The notes beneath the pieces are model-generated. The model had not been told where the DNA came from. It ran no database searches and saw nothing but the letters and a program-made list of their open reading frames with translations. From contig NZ_BMMK01000011.1 in assembly GCF_014645795.1 (NCBI RefSeq), positions 46,304 through 110,303 of the forward strand: DNA of 64,000 bases, read 5' to 3'. Shown here piece after piece: positions 27,813-36,876 of the stretch. The stretch comes from Longimycelium tulufanense. Its GTDB lineage: Bacteria > Actinomycetota > Actinomycetes > Mycobacteriales > Pseudonocardiaceae. Numbering within the stretch: the first letter of the stretch is position 1; every line of letters begins with the position of its first letter. The position numbers and the translations under genes are program-made.

Positions 27813-29195
27813 TTGCGTCCCTGGACCAAGCGCACCTTGCAGGCCGCGATGCTCGCCGCGGGGGTCGCCGCGATCGCCGTGCCGCAGGCGTCCGCGGCGC
27901 CGCACGCGCACACGCCGCAGCCGGGCAGCAACCCGGTCACCAACGCCGAGGAGCTGAAGCTGCTGCTACCGATGGACACCTGCAACCCGCCGGGCGGCCA
28001 GACCCCCGGCCACAAGCGGGTGCCCTGCATCGCCTCCGACGCTCACCTGGAGGCACCCAATCCCTCCGTCGCGGCCGATCCGGTGTCGGAGACGGTGAAC
28101 GACTCCCTCACCGACGCCGGCTCCCAGATGGAGCACGACCTGCAGGCCGCCCCGCAGGCCCCGGCCGCCACCATCAGCGGTACCGGGGAGAACGTCAAGA
28201 ACACCGGCCATGGGGTGGGCAACGAGCTCAAGGAGGAGCGCCCGCTCACCGACACCCACGGCCTGGAGAAGCTGCTGGACGCCATCGGCACCAACACCGG
28301 CGTACAGGACCGCGCCGCCCCGGAGCCCGCCCGTCCGGCCGCTGGCTTCAACACCGCCGTCGACAACGTCGGCATGCTCAAGGAGCCGGCCAAGGTGGCC
28401 GACGTGGAGGTCGGGCCGTACAACCCGCAGCGGCCGCAGGCCCTCGGCGTCGGCGACCAGGGGGTCACCGCCGAGGCCCTGCACGGTCAGCACGTGCAGC
28501 CGTTCGACAATCCGATCGGCAGCGGTGTGCTGGACCTTGGCGTCGTCGACGACCTGGCGCCCGCCAAGGAGCTGCCGGCCAACCAGGCGCTGCCGGCCGA
28601 CCTGCACGAGGTCGGGCTGCCCACCGAGGAACTGGGCCACGTGGTGATGCCGGTAAGCAAGGGCCCGGTCGTCGACCAGTTCGACCCCGAGGCGCTGCCC
28701 GCCACCCCGCCCGGTGCCGAGGCCCTCAGTGTCAACCCGCTGGGCAACGCCCTCACCGGTGGCGCGGAGGCCGTGAGCGGTGCCGACACGCTGGGTGCCG
28801 GGTCACTCGGCAACGATCCCCTGGGCCTGAACCAGCTGACCGCCGGTGACCCGCTCGGCCTCGTCCCGCGGTCCGCCGAGCCGGAGCCGCGCGCCGGCAA
28901 GGTGGCCCCCGGCACCGGTGCACTGACCAAGAACGCGGCCCTGAAGCCGGTGACCGGCTTGCTCGGCGGCAACCCGCTGGGTGGCGGCAACCCGTTGAGC
29001 TCGCTGAACTCGCTCAACCCGCAACCACAGCGGCCCACCGGTGCTGTCCCGGTGGCCCAGCAGGAGCCGGCCGCCGAGTCGGCGAGCCCGGCCCCGGCGC
29101 CGACCGACTCGCTGCCGGCCGTGAAGACCATGCAGGGAAACAACACTGGTGACGTGCTCAAGGACGTCTCCGGCGCGCTGAACGGCAAGCGCTGA
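27813..29195 (+). CDS. Secreted low-complexity protein, function unknown
   Basis: 460 residues from a TTG at 27813, supported by GAGGAGAC 6 nt upstream. Residues 1-29 are a signal peptide (cut near ASA-A). A conserved patch near residues 48-72 contains two cysteines (MDTCNPPGGQ and VPCIASD). The rest is Pro/Ala/Gly/Leu-rich and largely unordered, with repeated NPLG units (SVNPLGNAL, GNDPLGLN, GGNPLGGGNPL) between residues 300 and 400. There is no sortase signal or membrane anchor. It is likely an abundant extracellular or cell-wall-associated protein, and a strong terminator follows. I do not recognise the family. Confidence 0.7.
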   Translation: MRPWTKRTLQAAMLAAGVAAIAVPQASAAPHAHTPQPGSNPVTNAEELKLLLPMDTCNPPGGQTPGHKRVPCIASDAHLEAPNPSVAADPVSETVNDSLTDAGSQMEHDLQAAPQAPAATISGTGENVKNTGHGVGNELKEERPLTDTHGLEKLLDAIGTNTGVQDRAAPEPARPAAGFNTAVDNVGMLKEPAKVADVEVGPYNPQRPQALGVGDQGVTAEALHGQHVQPFDNPIGSGVLDLGVVDDLAPAKELPANQALPADLHEVGLPTEELGHVVMPVSKGPVVDQFDPEALPATPPGAEALSVNPLGNALTGGAEAVSGADTLGAGSLGNDPLGLNQLTAGDPLGLVPRSAEPEPRAGKVAPGTGALTKNAALKPVTGLLGGNPLGGGNPLSSLNSLNPQPQRPTGAVPVAQQEPAAESASPAPAPTDSLPAVKTMQGNNTGDVLKDVSGALNGKR

Positions 29196-29236
29196 CGGGT
29201 CGTCAGCGCCACGAACCCTCCTCCGGAGCGGGTGGT

Positions 29237-29271
29237 GATGGGCCCGGGACCCCGGTGGTCCCGGGCCCATC
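29237..29271. terminator. Strong bidirectional terminator, secreted protein / whiB
   Basis: Perfect 15-bp inverted repeat (GATGGGCCCGGGACC / GGTCCCGGGCCCATC) with a 5-nt loop, placed between the stops of two convergent genes. Confidence 0.8.
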
Positions 29272-29284
29272 GGTTACCGCGGGG

Positions 29285-29560
29285 TCAGCGGTGGCGGATC
29301 CGCATCCGCAGTTCGGACTCGCCGAGCCCGCCCCACACCCCGTAGGTCTCGTGCACCCGCAGCGCGTGCTGCCGGCACTCGATCATCACCGGGCAGCGTC
29401 GGCACACTGCCTTCGCCCGTTCCTCCCGGGCCTGCCGCGCCGAGCCCCGTTCCGCTTCGGGATGGAAGAACAGGGTGCTGTCCATGCCTCGACAGGCAGC
29501 CTGCCGCTGCCAGTCCCAGGTCTCGCTCACCGGCTTGGGCAATCTGCGGATGTCCCCCAC
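29285..29560 (-). CDS. WhiB-family iron-sulfur regulator (WhiB3/WhiD-like)
   Basis: 91 residues. The four cysteines of the 4Fe-4S cluster are present (ACRGMD, CRRCPV and IECRQH), followed by GVWGGL and a basic C-terminal tail that contacts DNA. The opening WDWQRQAACRGMDSTLFFHP matches the WhiB3/WhiD subgroup, which binds SigA region 4 and controls redox response or spore maturation. The GTG at 29560 has AAGGAGG just upstream. WhiD is needed for sporulation in Streptomyces; whether this host sporulates is unknown. Confidence 0.9.
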   Translation of the reverse strand: MGDIRRLPKPVSETWDWQRQAACRGMDSTLFFHPEAERGSARQAREERAKAVCRRCPVMIECRQHALRVHETYGVWGGLGESELRMRIRHR

Positions 29561-30115
29561 GGTGCCTCCTTCCGCCTCCGACCGTTCTGCTGCTTCCGGC
29601 GCCGTGGCATCGGCACATGACGCGCCGCCAACCAGGCGACCGCACCATCACCGACCGGGGCACCGGTGCCAGGGAACGAGTTCGCCGGTGGCCGGGACGT
29701 GCCGCGCGGGCCACTCACTGCCGGCGGTGATCGGCGAGTCGGGTCCGTGATCGGTCGCGGCTCGGATGCCCGGGACCTCCCCGCCCCAAACATGACGTCC
29801 CGATGCCCACAGTGCTCGGTTGACACGACGGTCGACATTGCGGAACGACGCGCTGGGGCGAGTTCCTGAGCGCTCCGATCCCGGGCGGGTCAGCCGAATA
29901 CCTGCCGGCTGGGGAGAACGGGCTGGCTGATCGCCGGACACTGTGGACGCGTCCGCGGTCGACCCGGTGGGTCCCCAGTGCACTGACCACGCACGTTCAC
30001 CGGCTCGGAGCTCGAATGCCATCCGGGAACCCGAATCCCGCACCAGCTGATGCCGGTGCGGCCGACCAACGACCGTGGCCGCGCCCGGTCGAACCGGACA
30101 GTCACGAGATGGCCA
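29561..30115. other. Gene-free region upstream of whiB
   Basis: 555 bp. It carries the whiB promoter region; a TTGACA hexamer at 29825 lies on the other strand without a partner. A minus-strand open frame at 29648-30043 lacks a ribosome site and protein-like composition and is not called. Confidence 0.35.
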
Positions 30116-31225
30116 CTAGTCGACGTGTTTCCCGGGTGGCGCGGAGTCGCGCGGGATCGGCTTGGTGTCGTGTGTGTCGGCGGGGGACGTGGCCTCTTCC
30201 GGCCCGTGCACCGGGTTCTGCGTTGGCCGCCCGGGTGGTTCGTCCCGTTCGCGGCGGAGCCGTTCGGCGGCCCGCTCCATTTCCAGGCGTCGCCACCGCC
30301 GGCGCTCCCGGCGGGTCATCCGGGCCGGCCACATCTCCTGGATGGTGTTGTTGAAGTGCGCGCCCAGCACGATCGCGAAGCCGATGAAGAAGGCGAACAG
30401 CAGGAAGGCGATGGGAGTGGCGAGCGCGCCGTAGGTGTAGCCGGTGCCGGTCACCCAGATCAGGTAGAGGCGCAGTCCGGAGCTGGTGAGCAGGAAGACG
30501 ACCATCGCCAGCAACGCGCCGGGCATACCGCGGTGCCAGGGCAGCTTGCGAGGTAACGCGATCTTGTAGAGGGTGGTCAGGGCCAGCACGAGGAGCACCC
30601 CGGTGGCGGGGTAGTAGAACTTGTCGACGAGCCCGGCCACGGTCTGCTGCCAGGTGGTTGGGAAGACCTTGGGCAACAGGTCGGGCCCGAGCGCGATCAA
30701 CGGCAGCACCAGCACCGCCGCGACCAGGCTCACCAGGTACATGAGCAGCGCCACGATGCGTTGCCAGACGACGTTGCGCACGTCGTACTGCCCATAGGCG
30801 ACGGTGATCGCGTCGACGAACGACGCCATGGCCGACGATCCGGCCCACAGCGACAGCACGAAGCCGACCGAGACCACCTCGCCGCGTCCCTGGGTGAGGA
30901 TGTCGGAGACCGTGGGCGCGATGATCCGGTCCACCACGTCGGGGGTGAAGACGGTACGGGTGAAGCCCAGGATCTTGGACTGCACCGCGTGCACGAGGTC
31001 CGGACCGAACCAGTCGCCGACGAAGCCGAGGCTGCCCAGCAACCCGAGCAACAGGGGCGGCAGGGACAGCGTGGTCCAGAACGCCGCCTCCGCCGACTCG
31101 GAGAAGATGTTGTGGTCCCAGGCGCGGGACAGGGTGCGTGTGAGCAGGCGCAGCGGCCCACGGGGTACCGGGTGATCCCGGGGTGCGGTGCCGTTGCGCC
31201 CGTCGTCGTTCGGCCGCGGACCCAT
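30116..31225 (-). CDS. YihY/BrkB-family inner-membrane protein
   Basis: 369 residues. The YihY/virulence-factor BrkB fold has six transmembrane helices. Hydrophobic segments are seen at LSLPPLLLGLLGSLGFVG, VGFVLSLWAGSSAMASFV, LLMYLVSLVAAVLVLPLIAL, ATGVLLVLALTTLY, GALLAMVVFLLTSSGLRLYL and AFLLFAFFIGFAIVLGAHFN. The long charged cytosolic tail is rich in Arg/Glu then Pro. The ATG at 31225 precedes the conserved part; its Shine-Dalgarno is weak. M. tuberculosis Rv2707, near sigB and sigA, is a homologous kind of protein. Its function is unsettled. Confidence 0.82.
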   Translation of the reverse strand: MGPRPNDDGRNGTAPRDHPVPRGPLRLLTRTLSRAWDHNIFSESAEAAFWTTLSLPPLLLGLLGSLGFVGDWFGPDLVHAVQSKILGFTRTVFTPDVVDRIIAPTVSDILTQGRGEVVSVGFVLSLWAGSSAMASFVDAITVAYGQYDVRNVVWQRIVALLMYLVSLVAAVLVLPLIALGPDLLPKVFPTTWQQTVAGLVDKFYYPATGVLLVLALTTLYKIALPRKLPWHRGMPGALLAMVVFLLTSSGLRLYLIWVTGTGYTYGALATPIAFLLFAFFIGFAIVLGAHFNNTIQEMWPARMTRRERRRWRRLEMERAAERLRRERDEPPGRPTQNPVHGPEEATSPADTHDTKPIPRDSAPPGKHVD

Positions 31226-31820
31226 CGTGACCCAAGCCTGCCGTATGGCTCCTGGGCCGGGCAGCACCGCCCTGGCCAGGGACGGCGTGTCGCCGGCGAG
31301 CAGGGCGTCGTGGGACCACCGCCACGGTCCCCGCCACGTCAGGTTTCGCAGGGACCGGACGAACGATGAGCCTGATCTCGACCAGCGGGTTGATCGCGGC
31401 TCCCTGGCCCGTGTCAGGCCAAGCCACTGCACGCCCACTCGCGGCGCCGCGCCACCCAGCGAACCTTCTCGGCGCGCCGTCGAGTCCCTTTCCCCACGGC
31501 GGGAAGGTCGTGACGGCACCGATGCCGTGCGTGACGGAGCTGATCGTCCGGGAAAAGGCCGCTGGTCACGCGCGGGAACTAGGGCAGATCTCCAGCGTCG
31601 CGCCAGCTCTCCGGTCACGCGTCACATCCGGAGGCGGTGGCCGTGTGCCGCGTCGCGACCGGTGCAGGTCGGTGCGGTGAGTTAGAGTGCCCAACGGCCC
31701 TCACCGCGAGTCCGGCGGGAGGGCATTCGCTTGTCAGACGTCAAGGGCCGCAACGCCGGTGCGTAGGCCGACCCGTGCCGTGGGGTCGTGCCCGGAGCGA
31801 GGAAGGAACAACGAGTCACC
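31226..31820. other. Divergent region upstream of helicase
   Basis: 595 bp. It contains an 8-bp hairpin at 31674-31707 (GCGGTGAG/CTCACCGC) that encloses a possible -10 element TAGAGT at 31683-31688, the best candidate for a helicase promoter; no -35 was recognised. No gene-like frame. Confidence 0.3.
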
Positions 31821-33557
31821 GTGGCCGAGCCCCTGCCCGACTCCCCGGTCCCTTCCGTCGCGTCGCGCCCGCTGCGGGCCTGGCAGCGGCGCGCCCTAAC
31901 CAAGTACCTGGCCACGAAGCCGCAGGACTTCCTGGCGGTGGCGACTCCGGGCGCCGGAAAGACGACCTTCGGCCTGCGGGTGGCGGCGGAGCTGCTGGCC
32001 GACCGCACGGTGGAGCAGGTCACCGTGGTGACGCCCACCGAGCACCTCAAGCACCAGTGGGCGGCAGCCGCGGCCGCCACCGGTATCTCGATCGACCCGG
32101 AGTTCCGCAACTCCCAAGGCATTACCTCCAGCGACTACCGCGGGGTCGCGGTCACCTACGCCCAGATCGCCGCCCACCCGACCTTGCACCGGGTGCGCAC
32201 GGAGCGACGCAAGACGCTGGTCATCCTCGACGAGATTCACCACGCGGGAGACGCCAGGTCGTGGGGTGAGGCCACTCGCGAGGCGTTCCTGCCCGCGGTG
32301 CGCAGGCTGGCGCTCACCGGTACGCCGTTCCGCAGCGACGACATCCCGATCCCGTTCGTGACCTACGAGCCGGATGCCGACGGCACGCAACGCAGCCGGG
32401 CCGATCATTCCTACGGCTACACGGATGCGTTACGAGACGGCGTCGTCCGCCCCGTGGTCTTCCTGGCGTACTCGGGCGAGGCGCACTGGCGGACCAGCGC
32501 GGGGGAGGAGTACACGGCGCGGCTCGGTGAACCGTTGACGCAGGAGCAGACTGCCCGGGCGTGGCGCACCGCGCTGGACCCGGCCGGCGAGTGGATCCCG
32601 GCGGTGCTGACCGCCGCCAACACCCGGCTGTCGCAGCTGCGCGCGGGTGGCGTGCCGGACGCCGGCGGCCTGGTGATCGCCTCCGACCACGTGTCGGCCA
32701 AGGCGTACGCGCAGATCCTGCAGCGGGTGACCGGACACGAGCCGGTGGTGGTGCTCTCCGACGACCCCAAGGCATCGGCGCGGATCGCCGAGTTCGCCGA
32801 CTCCGACGAGCGTTGGCTGGTCGCGGTGCGGATGGTGTCCGAAGGTGTGGACGTGCCGCGACTCGCGGTTGGCGTGTACGCGACCAGTGCCTCGACGCCG
32901 CTGTTCTTCGCCCAGGCCGTCGGCCGGTTCGTGCGTGCACGTCGGCCCGGTGAGACGGCGAGCGTGTTCCTGCCGAGCGTGCCGGTGTTGCTGGAGCTGG
33001 CCAGCCAGCTGGAGACCCAGCGGGACCACGTGCTCGGCAAGCCGCATCGGGAAAGGGACGGCTGGGATGACGAGCTGCTGGCCGCCGCCAACCAGCGCCG
33101 GGACGAGCCGGGTGAGGAGGAGCGCGCGTTCACCGCGCTCGGTGCCTCCGCCGAGCTGGACCAGGTGATCTACGACGGGTCGTCGTTCGGCACCGCCATC
33201 CTGGCCGGTACCGAGGAGGAGCAGGACTACCTGGGGCTGCCCGGTCTGCTCTCGCCGGACCAGATGCGCGCCCTGCTGCGGCAGCGGCAGGAGCAGCAGC
33301 TCGCCCAGGCCACCAGACGCAAGGCGGAGGAGCAGCCGACGGCCGAGGCCTCGACCGCGCGACCGCAGGGCGTGCAGGAGCGGCTGGCACACCTGCGCCG
33401 CGAGCTGAACACCTTGGTGGCCCTCCACCATCACCGGACGGGCAAGCCGCATGGCAAGATCCACTCGGAGTTGCGCCGCCACTGCGGTGGTCCGCCGACG
33501 GCGATGGCCACCGCCGACCAGCTGGAGGAGCGGATCGCCACGCTGCGCTCGTGGTGA
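31821..33557 (+). CDS. SF2 DEAD/DEAH-box helicase (XPB/SSL2-like)
   Basis: 578 residues. Walker A ATPGAGKTT is near residue 45, the DEIHH Walker B near 137, motif III ALTGTPFR near 165, motif V EGVDVPRL and motif VI QAVGRFVRAR near 370-380, so both RecA-like lobes are complete. The C-terminal 130 residues are charged and helical (coiled-coil-like QRQEQQLAQATRRK), then a basic segment with HGKIHSELRRHCGG. I chose the GTG at 31821 because the conserved start (LRAWQRRALTKYL) is close. The upstream GTG at 31788 is possible. No nuclease or methylase neighbour, so it is not an obvious defence gene. Confidence 0.88.
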   Translation: MAEPLPDSPVPSVASRPLRAWQRRALTKYLATKPQDFLAVATPGAGKTTFGLRVAAELLADRTVEQVTVVTPTEHLKHQWAAAAAATGISIDPEFRNSQGITSSDYRGVAVTYAQIAAHPTLHRVRTERRKTLVILDEIHHAGDARSWGEATREAFLPAVRRLALTGTPFRSDDIPIPFVTYEPDADGTQRSRADHSYGYTDALRDGVVRPVVFLAYSGEAHWRTSAGEEYTARLGEPLTQEQTARAWRTALDPAGEWIPAVLTAANTRLSQLRAGGVPDAGGLVIASDHVSAKAYAQILQRVTGHEPVVVLSDDPKASARIAEFADSDERWLVAVRMVSEGVDVPRLAVGVYATSASTPLFFAQAVGRFVRARRPGETASVFLPSVPVLLELASQLETQRDHVLGKPHRERDGWDDELLAAANQRRDEPGEEERAFTALGASAELDQVIYDGSSFGTAILAGTEEEQDYLGLPGLLSPDQMRALLRQRQEQQLAQATRRKAEEQPTAEASTARPQGVQERLAHLRRELNTLVALHHHRTGKPHGKIHSELRRHCGGPPTAMATADQLEERIATLRSW

Positions 33558-33776
33558 GGCACCGGCCACTGTTCGCCCGCGCGGCCGGTGACGAGTCGGA
33601 CGGCGTCCGGCCGCCCAGCCGGCTGGCGGTGACCAGGAAGGCAGTCAAAGCGTCCCGGACCCTGGCGGGGCGGCACCGACGGACCGCCGGGAGTCTGCGT
33701 ACGGAAGGGCGGTGCGGGCGCCAAGATGGGGGAACGGCCTGCGGCTGCTGAGCCGAGCGGCGGCGAGGGTTCCCGC

Positions 33777-33798
33777 CGGCGCCGGCTGGCCGGCGCCG
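33777..33798. repeat. Inverted repeat between helicase and ROK regulator
   Basis: 9-bp arms (CGGCGCCGG / CCGGCGCCG) around a CTGG loop, 220 bp after the helicase stop and 93 bp before the ROK start. It could be a terminator or a regulator site; nothing else is visible in 33558-33890. Confidence 0.4.
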
Positions 33799-33890
33799 CG
33801 TCGTGGCGTCGCCGGTGGTCGCGGGTCGCCGTGCAGGATCGACGGACCCGGTCACGTGCCCGCTACGCCGGGTCGAGAGGAACGGGGGCG

Positions 33891-35063
33891 ATGGCCAGCC
33901 CACCCACCGGCACCCGGCCCGACGAGGTACGCCGGCACAACCGCGCCGCGTTGCTGCGCCGGCTGCATGTCGACGGCCCGTGTACACGCGCGGCCCTGGC
34001 CACGGAGCTCGGGCTCAATCGCAGCACGATCAAGACCCTGGTCGACGGCCTGGCCGAGGCCGACCTGGTCGTGGAACGCATCCCGAGCCAGCGGCACGGC
34101 GCGGGCCGCCCGTCGTTGCTGGTCGTGCCGCGGCCGAAGGCCGCGATGGTGCTCGCGGTCGACGTCGGGGTGGAGCAGCTCACCGTGGCCGCGGTGGGTA
34201 TCGGCGGTGCCGTACTCGGCCGCCGCCGGTGGGGCCTGGTGCGGGGCGAGGTGCGGCCGGCCGACGTGGTCCAGCGGGTGGCCTGGGCCCGCCGGGAGTT
34301 GGCCGCGGAGCTGGGCGGGGAGCCGACCGCGGTCGGGGTGTCGGTGCCGGGCACTGCGCGCCGTTCGGACGGCCGGGTACACGAGGCACCCAACCTGCAC
34401 TGGGCCGACGTCCCGCTGGGCGACCTCCTCACCGCCGCGTTGCGGCTACCGGTGCAGGTGGGCAACGACGCCGACCTCGGGGCGCTGGCCGAGCACACCC
34501 GGGGTGCGGCGCGGGACGCCGCGGACGCGGTGTTCGTGACCGCCGACGTCGGTGTCGGTGGCGGGGTGATCTCCGGCGGCGCCTCGCTGCGGGGCACCGC
34601 GGGATCGGCCGGCGAGCTGGGACACATGGTCGTCCGGCCGGACGGCCGGCAGTGCTACTGCGGGTGCCGTGGCTGCTGGGAGACCGAGGTCGGGGAGGAC
34701 GCCGTACGGGAGGCGCTGGGCCTGCCGCCGGACGCGGGCCGGCCGGCCATCCTCGCCGAGCTGCGCGACATGGCGGACGAGCCGGAGCGGGCCGCCCGAC
34801 GGCTGGCCGGTGTGCTGGACTGGCTGGCGTTGGGTCTGGCCAACGTGGTCAATGTGCTCGCGCCCGAGCTGGTCCTGCTGGGTGGGCTGCTGGCCGCGCT
34901 GCCGCCCCGGCTGATCGACCAGGTGGGTGCGGTGGTGCGGCGGCGCAGCATGGTGGCGCGGGCCTCCGGCGAGTTGCGGGTCGTCGCCGCGACACTGGGC
35001 GCGGAGGCGGCCCTGATCGGAGCCGCGGAGCTGGCCTTCGAACCGGTGTTGGCCGCATTGTGA
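33891..35063 (+). CDS. ROK-family transcriptional regulator
   Basis: 390 residues. An N-terminal winged helix (RRHNRAALLRRLHVDGPCTR, ELGLNRSTIKTLV) is followed by a ROK sugar-kinase-like domain with GELGHM and the zinc motif CYCGCRGCWE near residue 255, as in NagC/Mlc-type repressors and XylR. A kinase activity is not implied. The ATG at 33891 follows GAGAGGAACGGGGG. No sugar transport operon adjoins it, so the effector and targets are unknown. Confidence 0.88.
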   Translation: MASPPTGTRPDEVRRHNRAALLRRLHVDGPCTRAALATELGLNRSTIKTLVDGLAEADLVVERIPSQRHGAGRPSLLVVPRPKAAMVLAVDVGVEQLTVAAVGIGGAVLGRRRWGLVRGEVRPADVVQRVAWARRELAAELGGEPTAVGVSVPGTARRSDGRVHEAPNLHWADVPLGDLLTAALRLPVQVGNDADLGALAEHTRGAARDAADAVFVTADVGVGGGVISGGASLRGTAGSAGELGHMVVRPDGRQCYCGCRGCWETEVGEDAVREALGLPPDAGRPAILAELRDMADEPERAARRLAGVLDWLALGLANVVNVLAPELVLLGGLLAALPPRLIDQVGAVVRRRSMVARASGELRVVAATLGAEAALIGAAELAFEPVLAAL

Positions 35064-35247
35064 GGAAGCAGAAACCGATTGTTGACATCGCCGCGCTCGT
35101 GCCCCGATGTGACAGGTGTCGCAGTTATTCGCGCGGTTTCCGGTCGTTTTCAGATGTGTGGCGGGAAAACGCGGCATCGCGACGGTCGGTGGTCGTGCGG
35201 TGACGCGGAGGAACCGCCCGAATCACGCCCAGGTCAACGCAAAGGAT

Positions 35248-35276
35248 GCGGGCGGGGACTCCAAGTCCCCGCCCGC
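35248..35276 (-). terminator. Terminator of the small zinc-protein gene
   Basis: Perfect 13-bp inverted repeat (GCGGGCGGGGACT / AGTCCCCGCCCGC) with a 3-nt loop, 21 bp past the stop of the minus-strand gene. Confidence 0.75.
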
Positions 35277-35297
35277 GCCCTTGCGTTCCGTACGCGG

Positions 35298-35477
35298 TCA
35301 GCCCTGCACGATCTCCGCGGCGAGTTCACGCAGCTTGGGCTCGTGCTCGCGGGCGTGGTGCCCGCAGAACAGCAGCTCTCCCCCGGAGGGAAGCACGGCG
35401 CGCACTCGGGCGGCGGCCCCACAGCGGTCGCAGCGGTCAGCAGCGGTCAGCTCGGGGCGGGTGAGCGTTCCAGGCAT
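35298..35477 (-). CDS. Small zinc-binding protein (DUF7455 type)
   Basis: 59 residues. The ATG at 35477 follows GGAGGGAGACAAGG. It has CDRCGAAA and LLFCGHHAREHE, so two Cys plus a Cys/His/His cluster could bind one zinc. The family is a widespread small actinobacterial protein often found close to sigA. No role is assigned. Confidence 0.8.
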   Translation of the reverse strand: MPGTLTRPELTAADRCDRCGAAARVRAVLPSGGELLFCGHHAREHEPKLRELAAEIVQG

Positions 35478-35687
35478 CCTTGTCTCCCTCCGTCCCGGCG
35501 CCGGCCGTGCCGACGCCCTCGTCCGGCCGCGACAACCTTCGGGTTCCCTGCGGGGTCCGCGGTAATCGCTGCCACCACTCTTGCAGACGCTGGGCGCCAA
35601 GTCAGTGTTCCCGTCCCACCAGGCGAGCCACGTCACGTCGAATGAACCCGGATGCAGCAATCGTCGCTGGTCATGCAGGATCACGAG

Positions 35688-36569
35688 GTGCCGAAACTGC
35701 CCCGTTCGCCCTCCGCGAAACACCTCCCCGCGCCGGTGTTGTTCCTCGCGGGCGGGGGATCGATGTACCTCGGTGCGGCGGTCGCGGTCGGTTTGTTCAC
35801 CGAGCTTGACCCGGCCGGGGTCGCGTGGTTGCGGGTGTTCGGGGCGGGGCTGGTGTTGCTGCTGTGGCGGCAGCCCGGGCGGGTTGCGTGGCGGGGGCGC
35901 CGGCTCCTGCTGGCCGGCGTGTTCGGCACCACAACGGCCCTGATGAACGTGGCCTTCTACGAGGCGATCGCCCGGATGCCGATGGGGACGGCGGTCGCGG
36001 TGGAGTTCGCCGGCCCGGTGGCGGTGGCCGCCTTCGGCTCGCGCAGCCGGCGGGACGTCGGCGCGCTCGCCCTGGTGATCGTCGGCGTGCTGCTGATCGC
36101 CGACGTGCAGTGGCAGGGCAACCCGGCGGGCGTGCTGTTCGCGTTGGCCGCCGCCGCGCTGTGGGCCGGCTACATCCTGCTCGGTAAGCGGGTGGCGACG
36201 AAGGGTAGTGGCACCGACGACCTCGCGGTCGGGTTCGCGGTGGCGACCGTGGTGTTCAGCCCGCTCGCGCTCACCACCGGCCCGGCGTGGACCTCGCCCC
36301 GACTGCTGGTGCTCGGTGTCGGGGTCGGCCTGCTGGCCAGCGTGGTGCCGTATGCCCTGGACCAGGTGGTGTTGCGCCGCGTGGGGCAGGCGAGGTTCGC
36401 GTTGCTGCTGGCGCTGCTACCCGTTGCCGCAACGGTGATGGGTGTCCTGGTGCTCCGGCAGATCCCCACCACGGCCGAGATCCTGGGAATCGGGGCGGTC
36501 GTGGCCGGTGTGATGGCGCGTAGCCGCGAGCCGGTCCCCACTGCCGCGCCACCGGCCGAACCCGGCTGA
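35688..36569 (+). CDS. EamA-family transporter (RhtA-like)
   Basis: 293 residues with about ten transmembrane helices in two EamA repeats (drug/metabolite transporter superfamily). The block NVAFYEAIARMPMGTAVAVE and FAGPVAVA resembles the threonine/homoserine exporter RhtA. I prefer the GTG at 35688, 7 nt after AGGA, to in-frame ATGs at 35652 and 35673 that have no ribosome site. Substrate is not certain: amino acids are likely. Confidence 0.78.
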   Translation: MPKLPRSPSAKHLPAPVLFLAGGGSMYLGAAVAVGLFTELDPAGVAWLRVFGAGLVLLLWRQPGRVAWRGRRLLLAGVFGTTTALMNVAFYEAIARMPMGTAVAVEFAGPVAVAAFGSRSRRDVGALALVIVGVLLIADVQWQGNPAGVLFALAAAALWAGYILLGKRVATKGSGTDDLAVGFAVATVVFSPLALTTGPAWTSPRLLVLGVGVGLLASVVPYALDQVVLRRVGQARFALLLALLPVAATVMGVLVLRQIPTTAEILGIGAVVAGVMARSREPVPTAAPPAEPG

Positions 36570-36824
36570 GCGAGCCACTCAGGCGGCCGGAACGCGGGTG
36601 CGTGCGTCGTTGGCCAGCAGCGGCCGGACCACTGCCGAGCCGCGGGTTGACCCTCGCGGAGCAGACCGAGATCCGCTTCCCGCTCGGCGCGGGCCGACGA
36701 GTCACCGGAAGCCTGACGCGCCAACGGTTCCGACGCCGGTTCGGCGTGCTTCGCGCCAGCCACGGTCGTCCTCGTCGTCGCTCGCAGGCCAGGTCACGGG
36801 CCCCAAATTCCTTGCGACACAAGA

Positions 36825-36863
36825 CAACTGCCCCGCCGACCACGCGGATCAGCGGGGCAGTTG
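36825..36863 (-). terminator. Terminator of sigA
   Basis: 12-bp inverted repeat (CAACTGCCCCGC / GCGGGGCAGTTG) with a 15-nt loop, followed on the minus strand by a T-rich run and 13 bp beyond the sigA stop. The rest of 36570-36824 shows nothing. Confidence 0.75.
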
Positions 36864-36876
36864 GAAAAACCTCTGC

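Noticed and set aside
29648-30043. 131-residue minus-strand open frame upstream of whiB
   Set aside because: No ribosome site, no hydrophobic core or family motif; Arg/Ser/Gly-rich as expected from random high-GC frames.
33551-33751. 66-residue frame overlapping the helicase stop
   Set aside because: The coupled GTG is tempting, but the product is Arg-rich without any recognisable motif.
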